Positions 13,257-24,770 of a stretch of DNA of 64,000 nucleotides are shown here, in pieces. Below the pieces are notes generated by a model. The model had not been told where the DNA came from. It searched no databases and saw nothing but the letters and a program-made list of their open reading frames with translations. The position numbers and the translations under genes are program-made. Numbering within the stretch: position 1 is the first letter of the stretch; every line of letters starts with the position of its first letter. The DNA lies in contig CP141127.1 of the NCBI GenBank assembly GCA_035236585.1, forward strand, positions 75,435,495 to 75,499,494. Reading direction: 5' to 3'. The stretch is from Warburgia ugandensis. Lineage: Eukaryota; Streptophyta; Magnoliopsida; Canellales; Canellaceae.

Positions 13257-13803
13257 CGGCAGCTTGTAAGAGTAACAGGGAAAGTGGAGATGAAATTGCC
13301 ATGAAGGTGTGAGTCCGTTTGCTAAGAGGCATCTAATTTTCTGCGTGTTGTACAGCTGTTTGCTGGTTTGCTCTTTCCCCTGGTTTCCGCGTAACGCGCT
13401 CCTGGGGCTGGCGGAGGTAACCGGCTTAACAGCTGTACATTTTCCTTTTATTTAGAAAGGTAAAAGAACCTCAGCTTACACTTGGCACGTATTTTATTGA
13501 GGACCTGAAATGAGACAAGGTACGATGGCAGCACCATTGCAAACATTGTTGAGACTGCGAATGTGTGTGTCAAGTGTGATGGAGTCCGATCAACTCACCA
13601 TTCAGAAGTGGCTCCCGGCGTTTGGTTCAATGCGGCATGGATAACACGCACTATATAGTCCAAGTCCCACAGAAACATGCGTGGTTTACATTGTGCTGCC
13701 AAAACCCTTGAATGTGGTTAGAGAGATCAAAGGTTTGGACTATCTCTTCAAGGTTTCTGGAAATCAAACAGCTTGTTGTTGAGCAATTATTTTAGCGGAT
13801 TCA
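13257..13803. other. Upstream region of XTH-A, no gene seen
   Basis: Intergenic DNA between the XTH-A promoter and the LINE insertion. No coding potential or named repeat was found. Confidence 0.6.
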
Positions 13804-13818
13804 ATATTGTCCACATGC
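13804..13818. repeat. 15-bp target-site duplication, left copy
   Basis: ATATTGTCCACATGC occurs here and at 17346-17360, immediately after the TGA tail. The pair delimits the LINE at 13819-17345. Confidence 0.9.
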
Positions 13819-13892
13819 AACTCCGCCAATGCCGGTCCCAAGCCCGGATGAAAAAAGAGGAGGGTCTTGCGTCAGGTGGCAGCCGCCAAAGG

Positions 13893-14131
13893 AGAAGTTG
13901 AAGATGATTTGTTATTTCTTTCTTACAAATGAATATGCATTTTGTATATTAGTTTGTGAGAAAGAAATGAAAATCATCTCCAGCTTCTTAAAATATGGCA
14001 ACCCTTGTGTCAAGTAGCTAGCCGGCAAGGGAAAGCTAAAGATAGTTTTGTTATTTCTTTTCTGCTTGCAAATAAATATGCATTTGTATATTAGTTTGTA
14101 AGGAAGAAATAAAAATCATCTTCAGCTTTTT
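13893..14131. repeat. Two tandem hairpin units in LINE leader
   Basis: Each unit of about 100 bp is an imperfect inverted repeat. The left arm of unit 1 is GAAGTTGAAGATGATTT and its right arm AAAATCATCTCCAGCTTC (13893-13988). Unit 2 (14033-14131) has the same arms and an AATATGCAT..GTATATTAG centre. Each ends in a GGCAACCC block. They lie in the untranslated leader and could fold in RNA. Confidence 0.7.
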
Positions 14132-14157
14132 AAAAATACGGCAACCCAAACTATGAC

Positions 14158-17100
14158 ATGAATCGAATACAGACATTCCCTCAAGCTAGGGCGTTCCACA
14201 TAAGCAAAGCGCTACATCGGATCCTGGGTACAGTGAAAAATAGGCAAGGGTTACTAGGGCGTTCTCCCAGAAGTGACGCGCTGCATCAAATCCCAGGTGT
14301 AGTAAAAAATGGGCAAGGGCTGCTAGAGCGTCCCCTTGGAAGCGACGCGCTACATCAGAACCCAGGTGTAGTGAAAAGTGGACATTGGTTCATACCATGG
14401 AGGTCGAGAAAGGTGATAGTAAATAGGGTATCTACAGAACATAAGATTCGTATTGCCATATGGAATATAAGGACACTGACAGGTAAGAGTTTGGAGTTAG
14501 TAGACGTGATGAAACGCAGGAGAGTCAACATCGCTTGTATCCAAGAAACCAAGTGGAAAGGGGTTAAAGCTAGAGAAATTAGATGGGTATAAATTATGGT
14601 ACGTAGGAAAAGAAAATAACAGAAATGGCGTAGGAATAATAGTGGATAAGGAATTAAAGGATAAAATTGTGGACGTTAAAAGAATTAGTGATAGAATTAT
14701 AATAATAAAACGTGTTTAGGAGAGCAGATTATTAATGTTATAAGTGTGTATGCACCACAAGTAGGGTTACAAGATATAATTAAGAGACAGTTTTGGGAGG
14801 ATATGGAGGGAGTAATGCAAGAAATTCCCAACATTAAGGGAATCTTTTTAGGAGCAGACTTAAATGGTCATGTAGGAAAAGATAAGGAAGGATATGATAA
14901 AATACATGGAGGGTATGGTATAGGTGAAAGAAATGAGATGAGGGAGAATATCCTCAATTTTGCTTTGTCATATAACCTATTCATTGCAAATATACTCTTT
15001 AAGAAGAAGGATAAACACTTAATAACCTTTAAAAGTGGACTTCATAAAAGCCAAATAGACTTTTTCCTACTTAAGAATAATGAACGATCTATATGTAAGG
15101 ATTGTAAGGTGATACTCGGTGAGAGTTTAACCTCACAACATAGGTTAATGGTTATGGATATCCATATCAAAAGATGGAGAAAAAGAACTAAACTTAATGC
15201 ACATCCAAAACTAAGTGGTGGGACTTAAAAAGAGAGAAAATAACCTCATTCAAAAATAAGTTGATGGTAGAAGGAAATTGGAACTATGAAACAGAAGTAA
15301 ATACCATGTGGACTAATATGGCTGAGTCCATTAAGAAAGTGGCAAAAGATGTCTTAGGAGTATTTAAAAGTAAAAGGCTATTAGCAAAGGAAACATGGTG
15401 GTGGAGTGAAACAGTGCAAAAAGTTATTAAAGAAAAATAGATGTGTTTTAAAGCATGGCAGAAGATTAGAAATAATGAAAATTATGAACAATATAAGAAT
15501 GCTAAAAAGGTTGCTAAGAGAATAGTAAGTGAGGCTAAACTTAAAGTATATGATGAGCTCTACAATAGACTAGGAACAAGAGAAGGTAAGAAAGATGTGT
15601 TTAAACTTGCAAAAGTAAGAGAACAGAAGGGTAAGGACTTAGACCATGTTAGGTGTATTAGAAGCGATAATCAAAGAGTATTAGTCAAAGATAATAAGAT
15701 CAAACAAAGGTGAGAAACATACTTTCAAAAATTGTTAAATGACAATGGCTCTGAGAATATAGGGATTGAAAATACTATAAATCTAAATAACACTGGATAC
15801 CTGAAGTAAAAGAGGCCTTGAAAAAGATGAAATCAGGAAAGGCCACGGGGCCTGATGGTATACTAATAGAGGTTTGGAAGCATATGGGAGATATTGGGGT
15901 AGTTTGGTTTACTAGGTTGTTTAACAAGATTATAAAATCAAAGAAAATGCCGGATAAGTAGATGAAAAGCTCTATTGTACCAATCTATAAGAATAAAGGA
16001 GACATACAAAGCAGCACTAATTATCGAGGGATCAAACCTATGAGCCACACTATGAAACTTTTTGAAAGAGTGATTGAGAAAAGGCTACGATATGAAACAA
16101 GTGTATCGGAGAATCAGTTTGGTTTCATGCCTGGGAGGTCTACCATGGAAGCTATTTTCTTACTAAGACAGTTAGTAGAGAAATAGAAAGAGAGGAGGAA
16201 AAACTTCCACATGGTCTTTATCGACTTAGAGAAAGCTTATGATAGAGTCCCTAAAGAGTTAATATGGAGGGTATTTGGTGGTAAAGGGGTTTCTCAAGGA
16301 TATATAGACATAATTAAAGATATGTATGAGGGAGCGGTAACAAATGTTAAGATCACTAGTTGCGTTATTAGTGATTTTCCCGTCACTATAGGATTGTAAC
16401 AAGGATCGGCATCGAGTTCATACCTTTTCACATTGGTATTGGATGAGTTAACAAAACATCTGTACGAGGAGATTCCCTAGTGCATGCTATTTGTAAATGA
16501 TATAGTCTTACTGGATGAGACACGGGAGGGTGTAAACATAAAGCTAGAGTTATGGAGAGAAGCATTAGAATCTAAAGGATTTAAAATTAATCAAACTAAG
16601 ACAAAATATGTGGAATGTAATTTTAGCAAGGAGAGTAGGAATAGAACATCAGTCAAGATTGATAACCAAGAAGTCCCCGTTAAAGACTACTTTTGGTACT
16701 TAGAATCAATTATCCATGAGAGTGGAGAGATTGAGACGGAGGTTACCCAAAGAATCCAAGCGGGTTGGAACAAATGGAGATGTGCATATGGAGTTTTGTA
16801 TGATCGATGGGTGCCACTCAAACTAAAAGGAAAATTCTATAAGATGGCAATAAGGCTGGCCATGCTCTATGGATGAGAGTGTTGGGTAGTTAAGGAACAT
16901 CATACTTATAGGACGAGTGTCGCAGAAATGAGGATGTTGAGATGGATGAGTGGTAAGACAAGAAAGGATAGAATTAGAAATGAAAATATTCGAGAAAATT
17001 TAGGGATAGCCCCAATAGGTAACAAGATGAGGAAGACTAGACTTAGATGGTTTGGACATATTCAAAGGAGACCAACAACGGCACCAATTAGAAGAAGTGA

Positions 17101-17257
17101 GGCAATACAAGTAGAAGGTTCTAAAAGGGCAAGGGGAAGGCCCAAAAGGACATGGATAGAAGTGGTGATGAAAGATTTAAAAGCACTGGAACTAAATGAA
17201 GCCATGGTATTTAATAGAGTGGAATTGAGGAATAAGATTCATGTGGCCGACCCCTAA
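14158..17257 (+). pseudogene. RTE LINE ORF (endonuclease-reverse transcriptase)
   Basis: The single ORF of LINE copy 2 is interrupted by several stops and frameshifts. The endonuclease starts near 14447 (IRIAIWNIRTLTGKS, then IACIQETKWKG at about 14533) and continues to ADLNGHVGKDKEGYD (about 14854) and S.QHRLMVMD (about 15130). RT spans about 15800-16500: the YKNKGD..NYRGI block at 15985, QFGFMPGRSTMEA at 16115, FIDLEKAYDRVP at 16215, and the active site FVND at 16490-16501 where the family has FADD. The C-terminal part (16928-17257) has RLRWFGHIQRRP and RGRPKRTW, typical of RTE elements. Stops include TAG at 16202-16350 region junctions and TGA at 16874. It cannot work as written. Confidence 0.85.
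14209..14400 (+). repeat. 69-bp in-frame tandem repeats
   Basis: Units starting GCGCTACATC at 14209, GCGCTGCATC at 14278 and GCGCTACATC at 14347 have a period of exactly 69 bp, 23 codons. The third is partial. The translated unit is of the form S-D-A-L-H-Q-x-P-G-V-V-K-N-G-Q-G-L-L. The repeats lie between the leader hairpins and the endonuclease. Confidence 0.85.
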
Positions 17258-17271
17258 TTGGGATAAGGTCT

Positions 17272-17347
<76 letters not shown>
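17272..17347 (+). repeat. (TGA)n tail of LINE copy 2
   Basis: About 25 TGA triplets form the 3' tail of the LINE and abut the right target duplication. Poly-Met and poly-Ile open frames across it are artefacts. Confidence 0.95.
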
Positions 17348-17360
17348 ATTGTCCACATGC

Positions 17361-18318
17361 CACATGCGAGCTTCAGAAAATCCGAGTCTCGATTGTCGAT
17401 TGGTTATAAGCCTCCAATTCATTGAAATTGCCTGTCAACATGAATAGTAAATTATTCAAATTTATGATCCCCCTAATAAGTCATTTGTAGACTACTAAGC
17501 AATTGCCTGAAGGGAGGCATCTTTTGGCATACCTGGTCCTTCATGTGGCCTTACACATGAACCATATGAGACCATCATCAAAGAGGATAACTAGCACAAA
17601 TACTCTATCATTTAGCATGGACTAACATTCAAGATAGCACCTAATTTTCATATACCTGTCCCAGGAATTGTAAGGCAACCTAGTTGGGCCTTTGAAGATT
17701 TAACTTCTAAGTGTGAGCTCAGGTTGTAGTGAGGGAGATTTGTCTAGCTGACTCGGAGAAACCGGTTGATAAGAACCTTAGATATTCCATGCACCAACAA
17801 ACATCGCCCTTGGTTGATCAGAAACTGGACAATGAGCATCCTAGATATGCCATCTTCCTCGGTTGATTTAGACAGCAATATTTCTTAGTAAAATAAGACG
17901 GCTTAGAAAGGTCTAAAATAAAGGAAAGTAAAAAATATTAATTAGGAAACGTTTATGATAATAGAGATCATTCAATGGGTTCAGATCACAAAGATGCAGC
18001 CTATAAGAAGAGATGACTTGCCGCCAAGTACCAACCACATGGACCCGGCTGGTGCTTCACGTCCGAGTGTTGATTTACAAGCGCATCTAGTACAGTGGAA
18101 CTCTAGCTATATGGCGAGAAAAGAACGTTACTACACAGCTGGCGTGTGCGACGTGCACTTTACCTCGCCCTAGCAATAAGCCGCGTGAAATCCAAAAACC
18201 AGTCCCACGAAAAGCTCAAAAGTTGAAACAGTTGTCTGCCAGCTGTGATAGACCCCACTTGCTCTCCCACCAGCCCGGAAGTTTCAGCTTCATTCCCCTA
18301 CCACTCTTACAAGTTTGC
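17361..18318. other. Upstream region of XTH-B, no gene seen
   Basis: Intergenic DNA 5' of XTH-B with no coding signal. It should contain the distal promoter; I cannot assign specific binding sites with confidence. Confidence 0.5.
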
Positions 18319-18326
18319 TATATAAA
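18319..18326 (+). promoter_or_regulatory. TATA box of XTH-B
   Basis: TATATAAA lies 104 bp before the chosen ATG, suitable for transcription starting around 18350 and a 5' leader of about 80 nt. Confidence 0.75.
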
Positions 18327-18429
18327 GCCCCCACTTCTCTTCATCACAAACCATCCCATTACCGCTTCGAGGATTCCATTGCTTTCCAGCTCTTACTTGT
18401 GCTCTCAAAACTTGCCCTGCACTTACGGC

Positions 18430-19537
18430 ATGATATTTTCTTCCTCCACTTATTTTTCTAGCATGGTGATGCTCTTGTTGCCTCTGATATTAGCAAGCTC
18501 CGCGTCGGCTGTTTCTGCTGGTAATTTCTACGAAGATTTCGACATCACCTGGGGTGATGGGCTAGGAAAGATTCTAAATAATGGGGAGCTACTTACATTA
18601 TCACTTGATAAGGCTTCTGGGTCTGGTTTTCAGTCGAAAAATGAATATCTGTTTAGCAAGATTGATATGCAGTTGAAGCTCGTCCCTGGGAACTCGGCTA
18701 GCACCGTCACTGCTTACTACGTAAGTTACCATACTTGTATTCTCTTATTTACTTCCCTTTTCATATTTACTATGGTATGAGTAGTTTATGCCTCTTTGTA
18801 ACTGAAATGAGTGACTGATATGTTCAACTCGTATGTATCTGCAGCTATCGTCAAAAGGATCAAATTGGGATGAGATCGACTTTGAGTTCCTTGGTAACCT
18901 TAGCGGAGATCCTTACGTTCTTCATACCAATGTGTTTGCTCAGGGAAAGGGTAACAGAGAGAAGCAATTCTATCTCTGGTTTGACCCAACTGCAGATTTC
19001 CACACCTACTCCATCCTCTGGAATTCCCAACGAATCATGTAAGGCCTCAATGTCTACTTCTATTTGAATACGTTTGATCTTTCAATGGTTTTGTTCATGC
19101 TTTTGACATTTCTGGGTTGCTTTGTGACCAGCTTCTCTGTGGATGGCACTCCCATCAGAGAATTCAAGAACTCAGAATTAGTTGGTGTTCCATTCCCAAA
19201 GAACCAATCCATGAGGATATACTCGAGTCTCTGGAATGCAGATGATTGGGCAACAAGGGGTGGACTTGTTAAAACTGATTGGACGCAGGCGCCCTTCACT
19301 ACTTCCTACAGAAACTTCAATGCCAATGCATGCGTCGTGTCATCAGGTGCCTCTTCTTGTGCTTCAAATTCTCCTTCTTCTTCCAAAAATGCTTGGCTTA
19401 CGGAAGAGATGGATTCAAAGCAGCAACAGAGATTAAGATGGGTGCAGAAGAATTATATGATCTATGACTACTGTAAGGACAGCAAATGCTTTCCTCAGGG
19501 CCTACCAGGGGAATGCACCAACTCCCTGCAATCTTAG
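18430..19537 (+). CDS. XTH-B: xyloglucan endotransglucosylase/hydrolase
   Basis: A secreted GH16 enzyme that cuts and religates (or hydrolyses) xyloglucan in the cell wall. Exons are 18430-18720, 18845-19038 and 19132-19537, with introns of 124 and 93 bp bounded by GT..AG. They join into 297 codons with one stop (296 aa), the usual XTH length. The signal peptide is residues 1-30, with a hydrophobic core [14 protein letters not shown] and cleavage after [17 protein letters not shown] opens the mature protein. The catalytic motif [10 protein letters not shown] has nucleophile Glu107 and acid/base Glu111, followed by the glycosylation sequon NLS at 115. The XTH C-terminal domain carries the paired cysteines (ACVVSS..SSCAS and [11 protein letters not shown]). 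I chose the ATG at 18430 because it starts the signal peptide and fits the TATA box. The usual Arg before FPQG is Cys here. By motif it resembles the XTH22-25 group. It is the only intact copy in the cluster. Confidence 0.93.
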
Positions 19538-19819
19538 AAAGAGTATTTTAGAAACCATATATGTAGGAGACATTCATTTTGTTTATTAGTTTTTATTTTA
19601 TTTTGTAGAGATTGATAGTCGAAATTCTTTTATTCAAGAGATTGTAATTGTTTATCAGGCAACAGGAAATGGATTATAACTTATAAGAACTTAATGTTGA
19701 ATCATCTCTCTATCTCTCTCTCTCCGTGCATGTCTCTGTGTGTGTCAGCATGTTCATATTTGGGTGTAAGAAATGGTGTGGATCCATGCAGGATCTTCCC
19801 ATTTTATGGTTCTTCCTTC
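19538..19819 (+). other. 3' flank of XTH-B
   Basis: AT-rich trailer with a short CT-repeat tract at about 19706-19725. The polyadenylation signal is not obvious. A copia element begins at 19825. Confidence 0.5.
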
Positions 19820-19824
19820 TATTG
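19820..19824. repeat. 5-bp target-site duplication TATTG (copia)
   Basis: TATTG is found here and again at 25122-25126, flanking the copia element exactly at its TG..CA ends. Confidence 0.9.
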
Positions 19825-20216
19825 TGTTGGGGATTTTAGTCCCTGCCCAAGATCACACACACAAAAACACATGATATTAACGTGGTTCAGCCAGTAAGCC
19901 TACGTCCACGGGAGAGAGAATGATTTCACTATGAAAAACAGGGGTTTTACACAGAGGAATACATGAGGATTTACAGAGGAATGGGTATGTCCCTTGCCCT
20001 CTTCGTATCCCTATTTATAGGGATTTTTGGGAGCTTCTTTTCAACAATTTTACAGAGGTCAATGGTCGGTGACCGACGGCGGCGTCCGCCGCTGTTGAAG
20101 TCGGCAGCTACTACAGCCCCCGCCACAGTTGAAGTCATCAGTCGGTGGCTGACTGCTGCACCCACTACCATTGAAGAAGGTGTCGGTGGTGGCTGAAGAA
20201 TGGGGATGGACCAACA
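19825..20216 (-). repeat. Copia 3' LTR
   Basis: 392 bp, beginning TGTTGGGGATTTTAGTCCC and ending ACCAACA on the plus strand. It matches 24771-25121 with scattered substitutions and has about 40 bp of extra sequence around 20070-20130, rich in CGGCGG. Confidence 0.9.
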
Positions 20217-23200
20217 TATATGGACTTTTAGCAAAAGCCCATCTCAGCCAATTCTCTACAATCTCGAACTTGCTCTGAGGTAATGGTTTTGTCATCATAT
20301 CCGAACTATTATTGTTAGTATGAATCTTCTCAAGCTCTAATGACTTTGAGTCCAAAATATCACGTATCCAATGATACCGAACATCAATGTGCTTTGCCCT
20401 TCCATGAAAAGTAGAATTCTTGCTAAGGTGTATAGCACTTTGACTGTCGCAAAATAACGCATACCTCTTCTGCATAAAGCCAAGTTCATTCACGAAATTC
20501 TTCATCCACAATAACTCTTTGCATGCTTCTGTCACAGCAATAAACTTAGCCTCTGTCATAGATAAGGCAACACACTTCTGTAATTTTGATTGACATGACA
20601 CAACTCCCCCTGCAAAAGTAATCAAGTAGCCTAAAGTAGACTTCCTCGTGTCAATATCACCAGCCATATCTGAATCAGTGTAGCCCTCAAGCACGGGCTT
20701 GCCAGTGCCAAATCCCAAACACAACTTGGAAGTACCATGTAGATATCTCAATATCTACTTCACTGCATTCCAATGATCTTTTCCTAGATTTGATAGAAAA
20801 TGGCTCACTGTACCAACTGCATATGCAATGTTTGGTCTAGTGCATACCATGGCATACATAAGACTGCCAACAGCTGAAGCATAAGAAACATCTTGCATGT
20901 ATTCCTTTTCAGCATCACTTGTTGGAACTTGATTTTTACTAAGCTTAAAATGAGTAGCAAAAGGTGTACTAACCATTTTAGCTTTATCCATGTGAAATCG
21001 TTGAAGTACCTTTTCTATGTACTTCTCCTTAGACAGTTATAACTACTTATTCCTCCTATCATGAATGATAGAAATCCCGAGAATCTGTCTCGCGAGTCCC
21101 AAGTCTTTCATAGCAAAGACTTTGTTCAGCTCCTTCTTTAACTGACTGATCCTTGAAGAGCTTCTTCCAACAATAAGCATATCATCGACATAGAGTAGCA
21201 AGATGACGAAATCATCTTCTGAGAATCTCTGCACAAACACACAGTGATCTGAAGTAGTCTTTCTATAACCTTGTTGGGTCATGAATTGCGCAAACTTCTT
21301 GTACTACTGTCTGAGAGCCCGTTTCAAGCCATACAGATTCTTCTTCAGCTTGCAGACATACTTCTCTTTGCCTTTAGCAACAAACCCTTTTGGCTGTTCC
21401 ATATATATCTCCTCCTCTAAGTCACCATGGAGGAATGCTGTCTTCACATCCATTTGCTCAACCTCTAGATCAAGGTTTGCGGTAAAACCCAATACAACTC
21501 GGATTGAAGACATTTTAATAACAAGAGAAAATATCTCCTCGAAATCAACACCTTTTCTTTGACCAAAGCCTTTCACCACAAGTCTAGCTTTGTATCGTGG
21601 TCATGAAGTGTCACCCTCGTACTTCACCCTGTATATCCACCGATTCTTCAAAGCTTGTCTGCCCTTAGGTAATCTTACCAGCTCAAAAGTGTGGTTATCT
21701 TGTAAGGATTTCATCTCATCCTTCATAGCTGCAATCCACTCTGCATTCTCTTCACTTTCAGCTGCCTCTATGTAGCTCTCAGGCTCTCCCTCGTCAGTGA
21801 GGAGCACATACTCATCTGATGAATATCGAGTGGAAGGTTGATGATCTCTCAAACTCCGTCTCAATGAAATTGCTAGTTCCTCAGTAGGAACCTCCTGCTG
21901 AATATCATCAGCCTTTGACAAAACATCCATGTCTTCAGCAGCTTCATGTTCTCACTCAACTTGATTATCTTGAACATCAACTGGAGTACCACCATGGTCA
22001 TTGGTGCCATCTAGACTTGGCGTATGTGAAACAAGAACTGGATCTAAATCTGTTAGAGTATCAGAACTCCGAGTTTCTGATACTTCGGCTTTCTCAATGT
22101 GTTCAATGGTTTGGTCTTCCATAAAGACCACGTCACGACTTCTAAACAGCTTCTTTGCAACAGGATCATATAGCCTGTAACCAAACTCATCCTGCCCATA
22201 GCCGATAAAAATGCATTGTTTGGTCTTGATGTCTAACTTGGACCTCTCATCCTTGGGTATATGTACAAATGCCTTGCACCCAAATACCCGCAAGTGATCG
22301 TAGGAGACATCTTTTCCATACCAGAGCCTGTCAGAAACATCTGCATTCAAGGCAACAATTGGAGATAGGTTAATAACACAGGTTGTTGTGTATAGCGCCT
22401 CACCCCAGAAGGAACCAAGCAGCTTTGCTTCAGAAAGCAAGCATCTGACCCTCTCCATCAATGTCCTGTTCATCCTCTTTGCTAAACCATTTAGCTGAGG
22501 AGTCTTCGGAGGAGTTCTTTGATGTCTAATCCCTTGCTTCTTACAATAAGCATCGAAAGGTCCACAGTACTCGCCATCGTTGTTTGTGCGAATATATTTT
22601 AGCTTCTTCCCCGTTTGTCGCTCAACAGAAGCTTGAAATTCTTTAAACTTGTCAAGCACCTGATCCTTAGTTTTCAAAACATAGACCCAGAGTTTTCTGG
22701 AATAATCATCAATAAATGTGACAAAATATAATGCACCACCAAATGTACGTACCTTCATAGGACCGCATACATCTGAATGTACCAATTCAAGCACGCCTGG
22801 CTTTTTCAAAGAAGGATGGCTTTTGAAGGAAACCCATTGCTCCTTCCCGGCAAGACAACGAGTACATTTGCTCAACTTTGTAGCTTTGAGCCCTGAAAGT
22901 AAATTCTTCTTGACTAGGCAACCTAGTCCTTTCTCACTCATGTGACTGAGCCGCTTGTGCCACAACTCTGAAGAACCAACAACATCAACTACGTTCACAG
23001 AGTTAATGGGAATCGAAGCTTGCATTATATACAAGCTAAATGACTTCGTCCCTCTAGCAACCACAAGTGCTCCCTTAGAGAGCTTCCACTATCCATCGCA
23101 AAAGGTACTACAATACCCATCATCATCAAGCTTTTCAGCTGATATTAAATTCAACTGGATATCAGGTACATGTCGAACGTCCTTGAGAATCAACCTCGTT

Positions 23201-24351
23201 CCATTGTTGATGTCCAAACAGACGGATCCGATACCAACAACCTTTGACAACCCATCGTTACCCATCTTCAACAGTCCAAAGTCACTAGGAGTGTACGAGA
23301 TGAAAAACTCCCTCCTTAAGGTAACGTGAAAAGAAGCACCACTGTCAACAACCCATCCAATCTCATTGGAGGCTAGGTTGATTTCATTTTCATCACAGAC
23401 CACAACAAAGCCTAAAGTAGTGGCAGATACACGATCATTCCCCTCATAATTTCTTCTCTCTTGCTTGGCATTCTCTGTTTTGTTCTCGGCTTTCCACTTG
23501 TAACACTGCCTTTTAATGTGACCCTTCTTGTCACAATAATTGCATTCCAGATTCTTATATCTAGACTTAGATTTACTCCTGCTTTTGTTATTCTTCTCCT
23601 GTCCTTTGATCTTGGTTCTCCCTCGATTTTCAGAGATCAAAATCTCAGACTGTGATGTGGTGACAACTTGAGCTCATCGCCTCATTTCTTCATTTAGAAT
23701 TGTGCTTCTCGCAGATTCCCTTGGAGTAGAATTAGCTAGAGAAACACAAAAATTTTTCCATGAGTCAAGCAAAGTATTTAAAAGCCATAAACCCATGATA
23801 TCATTGTCAAACCTGACGCCAACATCAGATAGTTGCTAAAAGCATCAAGCCAACTCGTTCAAGTGGTCAAAAATAGAACTCCCTTCCTTGTATCTCAGGT
23901 GCATCACTTGATTAAGTAGGAATAACTTATTATTCCCAATTCTTGACACGTACAAGGTTTCTAATTTGATCCATAGAGTTCTAGCATGTATTTCATTTTG
24001 AATATGATTCAAAATATTATCTTCTACCCATTGTCAAATAAAACCACATACTTGTTCGTGTTCAAAAGCCCACTCATCTTCGGACTTAACCTCCGATTTT
24101 TTAGTAGCAAAGACAAGTAAATGTAATTTCTTCACAAAAAGAAGATCTTTCATCTTTTCCTTCCACTTGTGATAGTTAGTACCATTTAAGCAAATCATTT
24201 TGCTCATGTTTGCCTCCATAAGTAAAGAAAGAGTACTTACAGCAATTTCAGGAGAAAATCTTGCAAATTTGAGAACACCACTGCGTTTGCCAAGAACCGA
24301 TCTATCCCCCTCAAAAACTTGCCAAAAATAGGTCTGCTTCAATCGGATCAT
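20217..24351 (-). pseudogene. Copia gag-pol polyprotein, disrupted
   Basis: In element order: Gag around 24351-23650 ([19 protein letters not shown] near 24190); zinc knuckle CNYCDKKGHIKRQC at about 23544-23503; protease VVDSGASFHVT near 23355; integrase 23064-22250; RT 21930-21043 with YVDD at about 21192-21181; RNase H 20751-20240 (SMTEAKFIAVTEACKE). Frames are interrupted by stops between these blocks. Two of the three integrase catalytic acids are replaced: Asp to Asn in RTNNDGEY (22582-22584) and Glu to Lys in AKRMNRT (22477-22479). No functional polyprotein is expected. Confidence 0.88.
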
Positions 24352-24610
24352 TGTTGCAACTCGTTACTATTACAACTCAACTGCAATTGTATTCGAACTG
24401 TTGCAACCCGGTACTGTTGTAATGCGCTACTGTTTCAACTCTGTACTATTGCAACTCAGCTACTGTTGCACTTCACTGTTGCAATGCAGTACTATTTCAA
24501 TGCGCTCCTGTTTCAACTCAGATACTGTGCAAATGAGCTACTGTTTGTACTCATATTATTACAACTTTGTATTGTTGTAAGTCTAACTTGTTGAAACTCA
24601 CTGTTGGAAC
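24352..24610. repeat. Minisatellite in copia leader
   Basis: Degenerate tandem repeats of about 20-24 bp built on TTGCAACTC(A/G)GTACTGTTGCAA, ten or more units, lie between the 5' LTR/primer site and gag. The 91-codon plus-strand frame through it is a by-product of the repeat. Confidence 0.75.
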
Positions 24611-24755
24611 CTGCCTCTGGGGTACTATGATAACGTGCTTTTCACTGTGGCAGCAATGATGATTACTGTAGCAACTGTAGCAGGAACATTTTTCTTCTTC
24701 CTCTCTACCGTCGGTGCTGCAACTCAGTTTTTTGCCTTTGTTTCACAGCAAACCT

Positions 24756-24770
24756 CGCTCTGATACCACT
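24756..24770 (-). other. Copia primer-binding site
   Basis: GCTCTGATACCACTT on the plus strand, i.e. a TGGTATCAGAGC core on the minus strand, directly abuts the 5' LTR at 24771. It is complementary to the 3' end of initiator tRNA-Met. Confidence 0.9.

Larger units (their letters stand above)
13819..17345 (+). mobile_element. RTE-type LINE, copy 2 (full length)
   Basis: A 3.53-kb non-LTR retrotransposon between XTH-A and XTH-B. In order it has a 5' leader with two hairpin units (13893-14131), an N-terminal segment of 69-bp repeats, endonuclease, reverse transcriptase, a basic C-terminal region, and a (TGA)n tail (17272-17347). A perfect 15-bp target duplication flanks it. A single-ORF layout with a short TGA-repeat tail instead of poly(A) is typical of plant RTE elements. 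Stops and frameshifts make it non-autonomous. It separates two head-to-head XTH genes, but both TATA boxes are intact and outside it. Confidence 0.9.

Noticed and set aside
14158-14592. A new gene encoding repeated ALHQ.PGVVK units
   Set aside because: It is the N-terminal part of the LINE ORF; the diverged counterpart in LINE copy 1 shows that it belongs to the element.
17192-17447. Poly-Met and poly-Ile open frames
   Set aside because: They are translations of the (TGA)n tail of LINE copy 2 on either strand.
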